DNA of 32,439 bases from contig CANJXF010000047.1 in assembly GCA_947478865.1 (NCBI GenBank), positions 1 to 32,439 on the forward strand. The letters are read 5' to 3'. Source of the DNA: Verrucomicrobiales bacterium (lineage in GTDB: Bacteria; Verrucomicrobiota; Verrucomicrobiia; Limisphaerales; CANJXF01). Below the pieces are notes generated by a model. It was not told the DNA's origin. It did not search any database and saw only the letters and a list, made by a program, of their open reading frames with translations. Positions 16,328 through 24,719 of the stretch are shown piece by piece. Made by a program: the position numbers and the translations under genes. How positions within the stretch are numbered: position 1 is the stretch's first letter; every line of letters begins with the position of its first letter.

Positions 16328-16480
16328 TTAACCAACTTGAAAGCAACCCGCGCTTTGCCCGGAATGTCTTGGAAAAATTCCAGCGCAACCGGGCCCGCCA
16401 TCCGCAGGTGCCGCCTGGGCGATTAAACACCACCCGGTTGGCACCGGAATCTCGGGATCAACCGCTATGAAAAGTTGCAT
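16328..16480 (-). pseudogene. Truncated GT4 fragment (5' end only)
   Basis: An ATG directly after the TAA of the upstream gene opens a 50-codon frame beginning MQLFIAVDPEIPVP. This copies the N-terminus of the intact GT4 at 14574-15608 (MRILVSVDPEIPVP), including 23 identical bases. Similarity breaks just after GTGCC, where about 20 foreign bases appear, then GCCCAGG of the intact gene resumes briefly, and after that similarity is lost. It looks like the leftover 5' end of a duplicated or replaced glycosyltransferase gene. It fills the gap between GT4 and FkbM. Confidence 0.65.
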
Positions 16481-17725
16481 TTAGGGACCCTTTGCCGCCG
16501 CTGCAATTAATTCCAAGAGAGCCCCACGTTCCAGCGGATGCTCCCAATGCCAGCGCCGTTTCGCGGCAGCCCATGCCTCGTGCCGCGCTTTTAGCAAAGC
16601 CTCTTTGTCGCTAGCCCATAGGTGCAGGCACCTTGCCAATCCATCGATATCGCCTGGCCGATATAACTGCGCGCCTTTCTTGAGATCAAGAGCCAGGGCG
16701 CTTTGGCCGGGGGTGTTGGTAAAAATGACGGCCAACCCGGCCAGAATGTAAGTGAATGCCTTGTTTGTCAGGCAAATGCGGCGGTTGAAATTTCTGGTCT
16801 CTTCCACTGCAAGGCCCACCTCAAAATCCTCCGCCAGCCGGACCATCTCATCCGGTGGCGCTGGTTCATGAACAATAATTTTTGTTTGGACCAGCGCACC
16901 GGTCGCCAATGCCCGCAATGCATCAACGTATCCATTAGTCGGCAGCCCGCGCAGGTGTAGTTCTGCTGGAATTCCGGCCATCTTCAATGCGCGAACCACT
17001 TCTTCAAGACCCCGCCCCTCTCCAATCGTTTGACTAAACCAATAAAGCCGGAGGCCTGGGTTAGGGTTGGGTCGGAATTCAGGCGGTGCTTCCGGGAGCG
17101 GAAACGTATTATTTACAGGCAGCGGACGGACGCCATACCTGTCCTGGTATGCGCTGGCGATTGCCTCGCTACCAGCGGTGAGAAAAGCTGCCTTGGACAA
17201 GATCCGTTGCTCAAGGTTGCTGATCAAAGCGTGCGAGAGATGCGCTTCCGGAGATTCATCCTGTTCCGCGCTGTGAAAGTCCTCCAAATCGAGCGCGTAA
17301 GGAACACCTAATTTCCTACCTGCTTCCGCCGCGACGACCATACCCCCGGACGTCCCTCCGTAGAAAAAATCAGCGGGCTGTTTTACCGCCAATTTGAGCA
17401 GCTCCCGATGCGCCCGACTGGATGCACACGCAGCGGTTTTAAGACCGGCTCGTTCCGGACCCATGAGTGAGGCTAAACGCCGGGCGATGCGAAACCGGAG
17501 AGCTATAATGCGACTAGAAAAGATAGCCTGTGGCTTTTCGTAATTAAAAGTTTGCCACTCCCAGGTCCGCTTGCTGCGGAGATGCTGATCCGCCTCCCGA
17601 GCCCAGCGGAGGTAATTCGCGCTGACCACGCGAACCTCATGACCCGCAAGAGCAAAGGCATCTGCGGCCTTCAACATCCTCGGACAGGTGGCCAGATGCC
17701 CGGCGGTTATGACGCAGACTCGCAT
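16481..17725 (-). CDS. Glycosyltransferase family 4-like
   Basis: About 414 residues from the ATG at 17725, which overlaps the upstream stop (TGATG). A longer frame to 17752 lies inside the upstream gene. The N-terminus [20 protein letters not shown], then GHEVRVVSANY, shows the GT4 substrate loop with the C-P-R-x-x-K variant. FFYGGTSGGMVVAAEAGRKL and PYALDLEDFHSAE are acceptor-domain features. LRLYWFSQTIGEGRGLEEVV opens the donor domain, where the usual catalytic Glu motif is degenerate (AVEETRNFNRRICLTNKAF). Such enzymes are common in exopolysaccharide loci. The sugar is unknown. Confidence 0.82.
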   Translation of the reverse strand: MRVCVITAGHLATCPRMLKAADAFALAGHEVRVVSANYLRWAREADQHLRSKRTWEWQTFNYEKPQAIFSSRIIALRFRIARRLASLMGPERAGLKTAACASSRAHRELLKLAVKQPADFFYGGTSGGMVVAAEAGRKLGVPYALDLEDFHSAEQDESPEAHLSHALISNLEQRILSKAAFLTAGSEAIASAYQDRYGVRPLPVNNTFPLPEAPPEFRPNPNPGLRLYWFSQTIGEGRGLEEVVRALKMAGIPAELHLRGLPTNGYVDALRALATGALVQTKIIVHEPAPPDEMVRLAEDFEVGLAVEETRNFNRRICLTNKAFTYILAGLAVIFTNTPGQSALALDLKKGAQLYRPGDIDGLARCLHLWASDKEALLKARHEAWAAAKRRWHWEHPLERGALLELIAAAAKGP

Positions 17726-18879
17726 CACTCTTCGATTGGAAGGCCACAGCACACGACGCGGAACATGGCCAGATATTCTGCCTTCAGTTGATTGAGATCG
17801 TACCGCTGCCGAACGTATTCGATCCGTGGCTCCCCTCGCTCCACGACGGCGCGATTACCAATGGTTTTTTCCAGCTGGAGAGTCAATTCTCCTGGCTGCG
17901 ATAGGTCCGCAAAGATTCCGTGCTCACCAAGCACAAAGCGCGAGACATCGTAATCATGAGTAATAACGGGCAATCCACAGGCCAAGGCTTCCAGGAAAAC
18001 CAGACCGAAGCCCTCCCGCAGGGACGCGAGCACAAATACATCCGCAATAGAATAATAGAGCGGCAGGTCTTCGCGAGGCACGGTCCGGATGGCAAATCGG
18101 CCTTGACCGAGGGTTTGTTCAGCCAGGGTTCGCACCGGGGCACTGGCTGCATCGGGCTGGCCGAGCAGCAGAACAAAGACAGCCTGCGGCAGCGCGGCAC
18201 ATTCTCGAATTACATAATCCATCCGCTTAATTTGGGTATCAATGCTGCCGACAGAAAGCACCACCGGCATTCCCACCGGCACACCCAATTCGCGGAGGAG
18301 ATCATTCCCGGCGTCGCTCACCCGATGCATCGTTGCCGTGTCCACGAAGTGGGGAATCAGAAACTGATTTTGCGGCAAAAAACCACAGGCCCGAGCCTGC
18401 TCTTGATACGCGGGAGTGACATGGTGCAAATAATCGCTGCCCGTGGCTGGAATTCGGCCGAGCTGGCCGCCGGTGAAATGGATCAACTTGAATCGGCCAC
18501 CCGACCAAGCCCGCCAGCGGCTCAGAAACTTGTAGAGCGGAGCCTCCAAAACGTAAAAGGCATCGAATCGTTTAAACAACAAAAGGGGCAACAGCCCGAA
18601 CGCAAATGAGACATATTCGATGTAATATCTCCACTGGACACCGAAGAATCGGCACAGCAAACGATTGAGAAATCCGTCCCGATGCAGGTTGAATATGACT
18701 TTCTCGTTCCCTCGCGGGAGCCCATTCCCTTTGAGCAGCGTCAGCCTGAAATCCGGCTCTTTGCGCAGCAGTTCAAATAAATCTCGGGCATAAACCTCAT
18801 ACCCACGTTTCACCTTGTCCATACCCGAACAGACGATGGCAACGTGGCAACCAGAAGAGCTTTTCGCGTCTCTTGACAC
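17725..18879 (-). CDS. Glycosyltransferase family 4
   Basis: A 384-residue GT-B transferase. [20 protein letters not shown] contains the R-G-Y-E loop seen in a GT4 subgroup. [11 protein letters not shown] and [10 protein letters not shown] are acceptor-side segments. The donor domain has [19 protein letters not shown] and the catalytic E-x7-E (EGFGLVFLE), followed by [10 protein letters not shown]. The start is a GTG at 18879, one base after the TGA of the gene upstream; no ATG fits the conserved N-terminus. It overlaps the next gene, giving coupled translation. Confidence 0.88.
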   Translation of the reverse strand: MSRDAKSSSGCHVAIVCSGMDKVKRGYEVYARDLFELLRKEPDFRLTLLKGNGLPRGNEKVIFNLHRDGFLNRLLCRFFGVQWRYYIEYVSFAFGLLPLLLFKRFDAFYVLEAPLYKFLSRWRAWSGGRFKLIHFTGGQLGRIPATGSDYLHHVTPAYQEQARACGFLPQNQFLIPHFVDTATMHRVSDAGNDLLRELGVPVGMPVVLSVGSIDTQIKRMDYVIRECAALPQAVFVLLLGQPDAASAPVRTLAEQTLGQGRFAIRTVPREDLPLYYSIADVFVLASLREGFGLVFLEALACGLPVITHDYDVSRFVLGEHGIFADLSQPGELTLQLEKTIGNRAVVERGEPRIEYVRQRYDLNQLKAEYLAMFRVVCCGLPIEE

Positions 18880-18880
18880 G

Positions 18881-19834
18881 TCAGTTCACCTTCCGTTTCA
18901 CCAAGCCGAACGGCTCATAATTTCGCGGTCTCCGTTGCTCCCGCAAAAACTGTCGGTAAAAATGGAATCCAGAGAATCGCTCCAACTCGGCCATGTCTGC
19001 GCCCTCGCAGTGAAGGTCCACCTGTTTGTGCAATTTTCGATAAAGCTCTAGCCGAATCCTGGATTTAATAAACCTCAGCCCGGGGAACCGAATTGTTTTA
19101 TGTGACCAGTGGTAGGCTATGTAACCCAGGCTTCGGCCCATTGCTTCGGCCCGACTCAAAAAGGCAGCACGAGTGAGACGTCCTGGATGGAAATGATGCT
19201 CAACCAAAACGTCCTGTAGAAGCTTCACTCGATAACCAGCTTTAACCAGTTGCGAAGAAAACAAGGTGTCTTCTCCCAAGCCAGTCGCGCCGGGTCCAAG
19301 CTCTGGATCAAATGCAGGGACTTTTGAAAGCACATGACTGGCAAAAGACATGTTGGCACCGATCATGTCAAAGTTGCTGGGAGAGAGAGAATCGGTTTCA
19401 GCCATCCAAAGCCGATGCGTCGATTTCATCCACGGTCGTTCTAAGTGGGCGGCCATCCGAACGCCTCCCGCTACAGCGTCCGCTTCGCCTGCCAGAATTG
19501 GTGCCGACATCTCAGCAAGCCAGTGCCTGGGAAAGCGGATGTCATCGTCGGCAAATAAGAAGACGCTGCCTCGCGCCGCAGCCAATCCCGCGTTGTAAGC
19601 ATTGCCTTTTCCCGTTTGCGGCTCATGGACGGGGCGGACCGAAATACCTTCGCAATCGTAGGAGGCGATGATTTCGGCGGTCTGGTCGATGGATCCATTA
19701 TTGACGAGCACCAGTTCGACGTCCTGACAGCCGGGTAAAGCAACGCCACGGAAAGATTCCAGCGATTCTTTCAAATCGCCAGCGCGGTTACGGGTGCAAA
19801 TGATGACCGAAATTAAAGTTCGCGGGCTAGACAC
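18881..19834 (-). CDS. Glycosyltransferase family 2
   Basis: A GT-A transferase of about 317 residues from a GTG at 19834 (GTGTCTAG, overlapping the upstream TAG); the open frame extends to a TTG at 19861. The N-terminal [20 protein letters not shown] is a standard GT2 start, [12 protein letters not shown] is the second nucleotide-binding strand, and [11 protein letters not shown] holds the metal-binding Asp cluster. [19 protein letters not shown] corresponds to the E-D catalytic-base region. It is likely to extend the glycan chain. Confidence 0.88.
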   Translation of the reverse strand: MSSPRTLISVIICTRNRAGDLKESLESFRGVALPGCQDVELVLVNNGSIDQTAEIIASYDCEGISVRPVHEPQTGKGNAYNAGLAAARGSVFLFADDDIRFPRHWLAEMSAPILAGEADAVAGGVRMAAHLERPWMKSTHRLWMAETDSLSPSNFDMIGANMSFASHVLSKVPAFDPELGPGATGLGEDTLFSSQLVKAGYRVKLLQDVLVEHHFHPGRLTRAAFLSRAEAMGRSLGYIAYHWSHKTIRFPGLRFIKSRIRLELYRKLHKQVDLHCEGADMAELERFSGFHFYRQFLREQRRPRNYEPFGLVKRKVN

Positions 19835-20777
19835 GTGAACGAGTTCCACTCGGATTCTCAAATTCCTTCAGTGCTACGCTGGCTCGGGCCCTGCCGAGCA
19901 TGCGCGCTCTAAAAAATCGCCGCTCTCGACGGGACAACAAAATCATGCGAATTGCATTTGCGATGCTTCGACGCCAGCTGGGCTTCGGAACCGTAAGCTC
20001 AAGACCGTGAAGCCGGTGCAAAATCCACCATGAGAACTCCAGGGATTCAGCGAGGCGAACAAGATAATCTTCCTCCAATCGGAACGGTGGGATGAGGTGC
20101 GACATCTGCAATGCCTGAAAACGACCGACCCCGAAACCCATTTCCAAAGCAGTCATGACCATTGAAATATCCCCGCCCGAGGAAAGGTTGCTGCCTTTCC
20201 TGTCCAACGCAAAGCCTAACCGATTTCCGATTGTCCGGTCTGCATAATTTCGGGCGACCGGCGCGCGCACAGCCATACCAGCTCCATAAGGAATTGCCTC
20301 TTGGTCCCCGCCCCAGACGTTGCTCCATGCATCTCGTTTCAGTGGTCGAATTACTAAGCTCGGCCACATGGGACGCGTCCACTCAGGAGGCGGAGTTTCA
20401 AATTTCCCTTCAGTCGCTCCGCCAATAACCGCCAATTGGGGCCATTTCTCAAATAACGACAGCACGGCTCCCAAGTAGTCTCGCTGTAAAACGTTATCGT
20501 CATCTACAAAAACGAGCAGTTCACCTTGGGCTTCCTTGATCCCCCGCAGGCGAGCCGGAGTGAGTCCTAGTTCTTCCTCACGAATATGGCGCGCGTTACT
20601 GTGCCAGGATAAATCCCAAACGGTAGCCAGCGGCTCTTTGGAAGCATTATCAATGAGCAGCAGCTCCCATTGATCTTTTGGAAGTGTTTGAACCTTGAGT
20701 GCATCCAGCACCGTTGCCAAGTAATCCCGGCGGGGATTGTGGGTGCAGATGATGACAGAAACTTGTAACGGAGTCAT
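19827..20777 (-). CDS. Glycosyltransferase family 2
   Basis: A protein of about 316 residues starting MTPLQVSVIICTHNPRRDYL. The ATG at 20777 makes an ATGA overlap with the upstream stop, so it is preferred over an upstream extension to 20867 that would lie in the neighbour. LLLIDNASKEPLAT and LLVFVDDDNVLQRDYL are GT2 motifs with the D-D-D metal site. GGDISMVMTALEMG replaces the usual E-D acceptor motif. It closely follows the layout of the GT2 gene next to it, and the two may be an old duplication. Confidence 0.88.
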   Translation of the reverse strand: MTPLQVSVIICTHNPRRDYLATVLDALKVQTLPKDQWELLLIDNASKEPLATVWDLSWHSNARHIREEELGLTPARLRGIKEAQGELLVFVDDDNVLQRDYLGAVLSLFEKWPQLAVIGGATEGKFETPPPEWTRPMWPSLVIRPLKRDAWSNVWGGDQEAIPYGAGMAVRAPVARNYADRTIGNRLGFALDRKGSNLSSGGDISMVMTALEMGFGVGRFQALQMSHLIPPFRLEEDYLVRLAESLEFSWWILHRLHGLELTVPKPSWRRSIANAIRMILLSRRERRFFRARMLGRARASVALKEFENPSGTRSRV

Positions 20778-21811
20778 GTGGGCAGAGGTTTGTTCGGTGA
20801 ACGGCGAAGTGTATGAGCAACGAGCGAACGAGCAGCCTTCACGATAACACCCAAGCCAGCATGACACCTCAAAGCTTCGCGAAACTGAATATAAGCCGCC
20901 TGCTTCCGCCCTTCACTGAGTAATTGACGCATTGTTCCCAAGGCGTAGTGGGCATACGTTTCCAATGCAGCCGATCTCACCCTGTGGGCAATCGGTTCAG
21001 GGAAACGCGCGCAATTAATCGAAATACAACGCCGAAGGTCCTGAACATTCTCCCCCGTAAGGATTTTGTTGGAGGTGCTGGAATTCTTGTGGAGTCTATA
21101 GACGGCAAGAGGTTCGGGTTCGTACCAGATTGGATAACTTGCGGCGATTCTTAGCCACATTTCCCAATCTTCAGTCCAACTTAGTCTGGCATCAAAACCT
21201 CCCAAATGCTCGTAAACTGATCGCCTGACCACCATAGATGGAGTTTGAATCCGTTGCTGTAACGCAAGTCGCTCCGCGAAATTTTCAAGGATGCCGGGCT
21301 CCTGTTTTTCTAAATCTGAAAATGAGATCCAATGACCATTCTGATCGGTGAAGATAGTCCGGCAAAAGGCAGCTCCAATTGAATGATCTGCCGTGAACGC
21401 TGAACCCAATTTCGTGTAGAATCCAGGCCGTACGTAGTCATCACCATGCAGCAAATGCACCAGATGACCCCGGGAGCGTTGGAGACAGGTGTCGAAATTT
21501 CGGGTGTGACCCACGTTCTTAGGCTGCCGATAAAACCCCACCCGACCTGAGCCAACTTCACGGACGACTGCTTCCGGGTCGTCATTTGTGGAACAATCGT
21601 CCACCACTTCGATTTGCATGTTTGCAGGGCCTGGATCTTGACTCAAAACGCTCTTTAAAGTCTCACGAAGGTAGAGCGCGCAGTTGTATGTGGGAATCAT
21701 CACCGACCAGCGAGCGGGGGCCGACTGGTCCGAAACACGGTTTATAATGACGTGGTTCTCACCAAGGCCGGATGGGCCGATCAACAAATCTTTCCGGTTG
21801 TGAATAAACAT
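20774..21811 (-). CDS. Glycosyltransferase family 2
   Basis: A transferase of about 345 residues. The GT2 core begins near residue 35 (ARWSVMIPTYNCALYLRETL), with QIEVVDDCSTNDDPE and VHLLHGDDYVRPGFY (metal-site D-D). LSWTEDWEMWLRIAASYP contains the E-D-W-E-M-W motif of many O-antigen GT2 enzymes. The first 34 residues are an extra N-terminal segment. ATG at 21811 is chosen; a TTG at 21817 is equally in frame. It is the last gene before base composition shifts to AT-richer DNA upstream. Confidence 0.88.
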   Translation of the reverse strand: MFIHNRKDLLIGPSGLGENHVIINRVSDQSAPARWSVMIPTYNCALYLRETLKSVLSQDPGPANMQIEVVDDCSTNDDPEAVVREVGSGRVGFYRQPKNVGHTRNFDTCLQRSRGHLVHLLHGDDYVRPGFYTKLGSAFTADHSIGAAFCRTIFTDQNGHWISFSDLEKQEPGILENFAERLALQQRIQTPSMVVRRSVYEHLGGFDARLSWTEDWEMWLRIAASYPIWYEPEPLAVYRLHKNSSTSNKILTGENVQDLRRCISINCARFPEPIAHRVRSAALETYAHYALGTMRQLLSEGRKQAAYIQFREALRCHAGLGVIVKAARSLVAHTLRRSPNKPLPT

Positions 21812-21829
21812 GCTCAATACCGGGGAAAT

Positions 21830-23083
21830 TTACCCAAGTAAGTCGATTAATATGTCGGCAGCCGATGATGCGGCGGTCCCCGGGTTATAAAGAAGTTGTG
21901 ATCGCACGGACTGGCGCTCGGCAGAAAACGCCATAGGAAACTCTAAGCTCCGTTTAATCGCATCCCCGAGATCACCGGGGCCAGAAACAACCAGCCCGGC
22001 ACTACGTCCTGCATTCGCACGAATGTCGTTGAGCACGTCTTCAGCCGATCGAATATAGCGGCCTTGAGAATCGGAACCTATTGTATTTTGAAAAAAATCT
22101 GGACAATCAATGAAAATGACGGGTTTGTCCAACAACATGAATTCTAACGCCACTCCACTCACATCTGTGACCAAGACGTCACTGGCGACAAGGAAAGTGT
22201 CAATTGGTTGATTTCCTGCGTGGAAAAATAGTTTGTTATTCTCAAACCTTTTTAGTCTGTGGGGCCAATTTATACCGCTCGGATAATTCTCAGAATTATA
22301 GTGCATAGGATGCAACTTTACGATTACGCACGCTCCACACTTCATCAACTCCTCGACTACCCTATCACCATACATGTCCAAAGACGTCCCCGGGTCGTAG
22401 GCTGGCGCGTATAATACAACGGGAATGTCTTCGGGCAGGCCAAGCAGTGAAAGTGTCGCCTCTTTTTTATAGCATCCATTAACCAAATCGTCTGACTTTG
22501 GATAACCCACGTTGAACGACTTGATTTTTTCCGTGATGGTTGGATAGGCGGTGCAGAATGATTCATATAGACTACGTTGCAGGGGGCCTAAGATAAAGAG
22601 CGTGTTAAAATTTTTGATGAGTTCAGGGGCAAATGTGTTGCCCTTGCTTGGTTGGCCGTGGAACATGCAAACTCTGATGTTAGCCCGGTTTATTGGGCAG
22701 GCCCATTGCGTGGGCGTTATGAAAGCGTGAATGGTTTGGAGCCAGTTTAATAAATCCCAAGTTACAATTTTACTCTTGGCAATTCCCGTCGCCTCAGAAA
22801 CAACATCGACATCCATTCGTAATCGCTCGTCGATGGCGAGGAAACAGCATCCTTGCTTACGAGATTTCATCTGGCGGATTACGGGCGAAATGTAAGCCTC
22901 CTGCCCGCGGTAGCTGAGATGAAAAACTACGATTTTTTCTCCAGCAAATTTATTCCAAAGGCAAAACGCTTTTAGTTGGATTATTTTCAGTGTCCGTTTG
23001 ATTTCTAACAACCGCCGCGTTTTCCGGAGCAGCTTGCGTGTGCTTGGCCTAATGAAAGCAAAAATTTGCTTTGTCTCATTCAT
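21830..23083 (-). CDS. CDP-glycerol glycerophosphotransferase family protein (TagF-like)
   Basis: A 417-residue GT-B-like protein of the TagF/TagB family (PF04464), which transfers glycerol-phosphate, or another CDP-linked polyol, to a glycan. The basic N-terminal segment could bind the membrane. MFHGQPSKGNTFAP contains the family's catalytic H-G. VVLYAPAYDPGTS matches the W/Y-A-P-T segment. VIVKLHPMH supplies the conserved K-x-H-P. DVLVTDVSGVALEFMLLDKP is the donor-binding T-D-x-S-S region, with Gly in place of the second Ser. Length is close to a single catalytic domain. The gene is visibly AT-richer than the glycosyltransferases downstream and lies two bases after the methyltransferase. 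Confidence 0.86.
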   Translation of the reverse strand: MNETKQIFAFIRPSTRKLLRKTRRLLEIKRTLKIIQLKAFCLWNKFAGEKIVVFHLSYRGQEAYISPVIRQMKSRKQGCCFLAIDERLRMDVDVVSEATGIAKSKIVTWDLLNWLQTIHAFITPTQWACPINRANIRVCMFHGQPSKGNTFAPELIKNFNTLFILGPLQRSLYESFCTAYPTITEKIKSFNVGYPKSDDLVNGCYKKEATLSLLGLPEDIPVVLYAPAYDPGTSLDMYGDRVVEELMKCGACVIVKLHPMHYNSENYPSGINWPHRLKRFENNKLFFHAGNQPIDTFLVASDVLVTDVSGVALEFMLLDKPVIFIDCPDFFQNTIGSDSQGRYIRSAEDVLNDIRANAGRSAGLVVSGPGDLGDAIKRSLEFPMAFSAERQSVRSQLLYNPGTAASSAADILIDLLG

Positions 23084-23084
23084 C

Positions 23085-23900
23085 TCAACTTTTCAGAAGT
23101 CGGAATAGTAGAAAATCGTGGGAACGGTCTGAAGCCATAGGTTTTAGGGGGCGAACAATGTTAAGAACAGTTGTGATCACCTGAACTAAAAGGCAGGCTG
23201 ATCGAGGGTTGCGCTTCATCATCCATACCATTCCCTTCATAAATAGTGGCCATCGTGAAATCCGAGAAAGACGAAAGCGTTGATGCGATTGCTCTTTGTA
23301 AGTCAACTCGAAGCCAGCTTCTGAAAACGCACATTCTAGTTCGGGCAAAGATCTGTAGATGCACTTATACCCATCTATGTCGCAAAAAAACCTTTCTGAT
23401 GTACTTGTGGTGACACGATCAATGACGATCCCGTTTGTCGCTACCATTTTTCTGATATTTGAAATTACGGAATAAAGCGCACCTTCCTCGATGTATTGAT
23501 CAACGCCGCTTAAATATATAAGATCGAATTGCGTCATCGACACAAAATCCTGAGCTGGACCAACATGAAACTGAATATTTTTGATGTTGCTTTGCTCCGC
23601 CGCAGTCTCTGCAAGTCGAATCATTTCCTCGCTAAAGTCGATCGCTATTACTTCCTTCACGTAAGGAGCAATCAAGATTGACCAGCGGCCCGCACCACAA
23701 CCTAACTCCAGAACTCGCATCGACTTATCGAGGGATGCGATGCGGCGGAAGTGCTGCCATTCTGCATTTTTTCGATATAATAATGAGAACTGATCGGCGC
23801 CGAAAACCGATAAAATACCCGCAGATTCCGGCATAGTCTTGGCTTGGTTGTTCCACCAGTCCCTGACTCCGCTGGATGAGAAGTTGCTTGGAGTTTTCAT
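23085..23900 (-). CDS. Class I SAM-dependent methyltransferase
   Basis: A 271-residue methyltransferase (Methyltransf_11/25 type). Motif I is VLELGCGAGRW (63-73), motif II is VIAIDFSEEM with the ribose-binding Asp, and FDLIYLSGVDQYIEEG carries motif IV. The C-terminal part (FLLFRLLKS at the end, with hydrophobic stretches around SACLLVQVITTVLNIV) could contact the membrane. The substrate cannot be told. Its place between a LicC-like nucleotidyltransferase and a TagF-like transferase makes methylation of the transferred alcohol or of a sugar plausible. AT-rich like its two neighbours. Confidence 0.88.
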   Translation of the reverse strand: MKTPSNFSSSGVRDWWNNQAKTMPESAGILSVFGADQFSLLYRKNAEWQHFRRIASLDKSMRVLELGCGAGRWSILIAPYVKEVIAIDFSEEMIRLAETAAEQSNIKNIQFHVGPAQDFVSMTQFDLIYLSGVDQYIEEGALYSVISNIRKMVATNGIVIDRVTTSTSERFFCDIDGYKCIYRSLPELECAFSEAGFELTYKEQSHQRFRLSRISRWPLFMKGMVWMMKRNPRSACLLVQVITTVLNIVRPLKPMASDRSHDFLLFRLLKS

Positions 23901-23929
23901 TCGTCACTGACAAGTTGCGTTTCAAACGT

Positions 23930-24670
23930 TCACAATTCAGATTTTATTGCAGTGAAAAGTTCTGTAGCGCACGACAGGTCCTCATTGCTATCGATTTCGA
24001 ACCATTTGCGACCTGCAACATCAACGATGTGCACAACGCCTGAATCCATATGATCACCCAAAATCAAATCATAATACTGATTCTGCCTTCCCGCTTGAAT
24101 TCCTTCCTGTAACCAACCCCGGAGTTGCAATACGCCCAATTCAGATAAATGAATTACACCTATCGACTTACTCTGATTCGGCTTCAGTAACTTTAGGTCT
24201 CGAATAATTTGCAACGAAATTGCTGTAGAATTACCGCAGTGTTCTACGAAGGCACCATCTAAACTACGTGTTGTAGAATCCACAAACCACGCAATTTGAT
24301 GGGGAGCGTGTAATCCGAAAATTGAGCGCTCAAGAAAAACGTCACCTTCGATCACCCACGTTGCAGATTCTAGACCTTCTAAGCCAAGTGCTAGGCTGTA
24401 CATGCTATTTGTTGTTTTGTAGATTGGATTAAAAATATATTGAATGGTCATGTTTGCAAAACGATCAGTTATCGATTCCCGAATCAATTCGGCATGATGA
24501 CCCACAACTATTCTGGCTTCTTTGCAGCCATTTGCGGATAATGACTCCAAAGCGTTTTCCAAGATTCTCTTCCCGGCAACTGGAGCGAAGCATTTAGGGT
24601 GTGTTAGCGTGAAAGGTAACAGGCGTTTTCCTTCACCTGCTACTAGAATTACTGCATTCTTTGTAGTCAT
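23930..24670 (-). CDS. LicC-like nucleotidyltransferase (NTP_transferase family)
   Basis: A 246-residue protein from the ATG at 24670 (MTTKNAVILVAGEGKRLLPF); the frame also extends to a TTG at 24715. The N-terminal G-x-G-x-R-L loop (VAGEGKRLLPFT) with HPKCFAPVAGKRILE is the nucleotidyltransferase signature. NPIYKTTNSMYSLALGLE and VIEGDVFLE closely follow the pattern of CTP:phosphocholine cytidylyltransferases (LicC) and relatives such as aminoethylphosphonate cytidylyltransferases. It probably makes a CDP-linked alcohol for the TagF-like enzyme two genes on. A sugar-1-phosphate as substrate cannot be excluded. GAGA-type purines lie upstream. Confidence 0.82.
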   Translation of the reverse strand: MTTKNAVILVAGEGKRLLPFTLTHPKCFAPVAGKRILENALESLSANGCKEARIVVGHHAELIRESITDRFANMTIQYIFNPIYKTTNSMYSLALGLEGLESATWVIEGDVFLERSIFGLHAPHQIAWFVDSTTRSLDGAFVEHCGNSTAISLQIIRDLKLLKPNQSKSIGVIHLSELGVLQLRGWLQEGIQAGRQNQYYDLILGDHMDSGVVHIVDVAGRKWFEIDSNEDLSCATELFTAIKSEL

Positions 24671-24719
24671 ATGATTTCTCTGACAAGCGGCTTGGGTGTT
24701 TTCTATTTTCAGCAAACTT

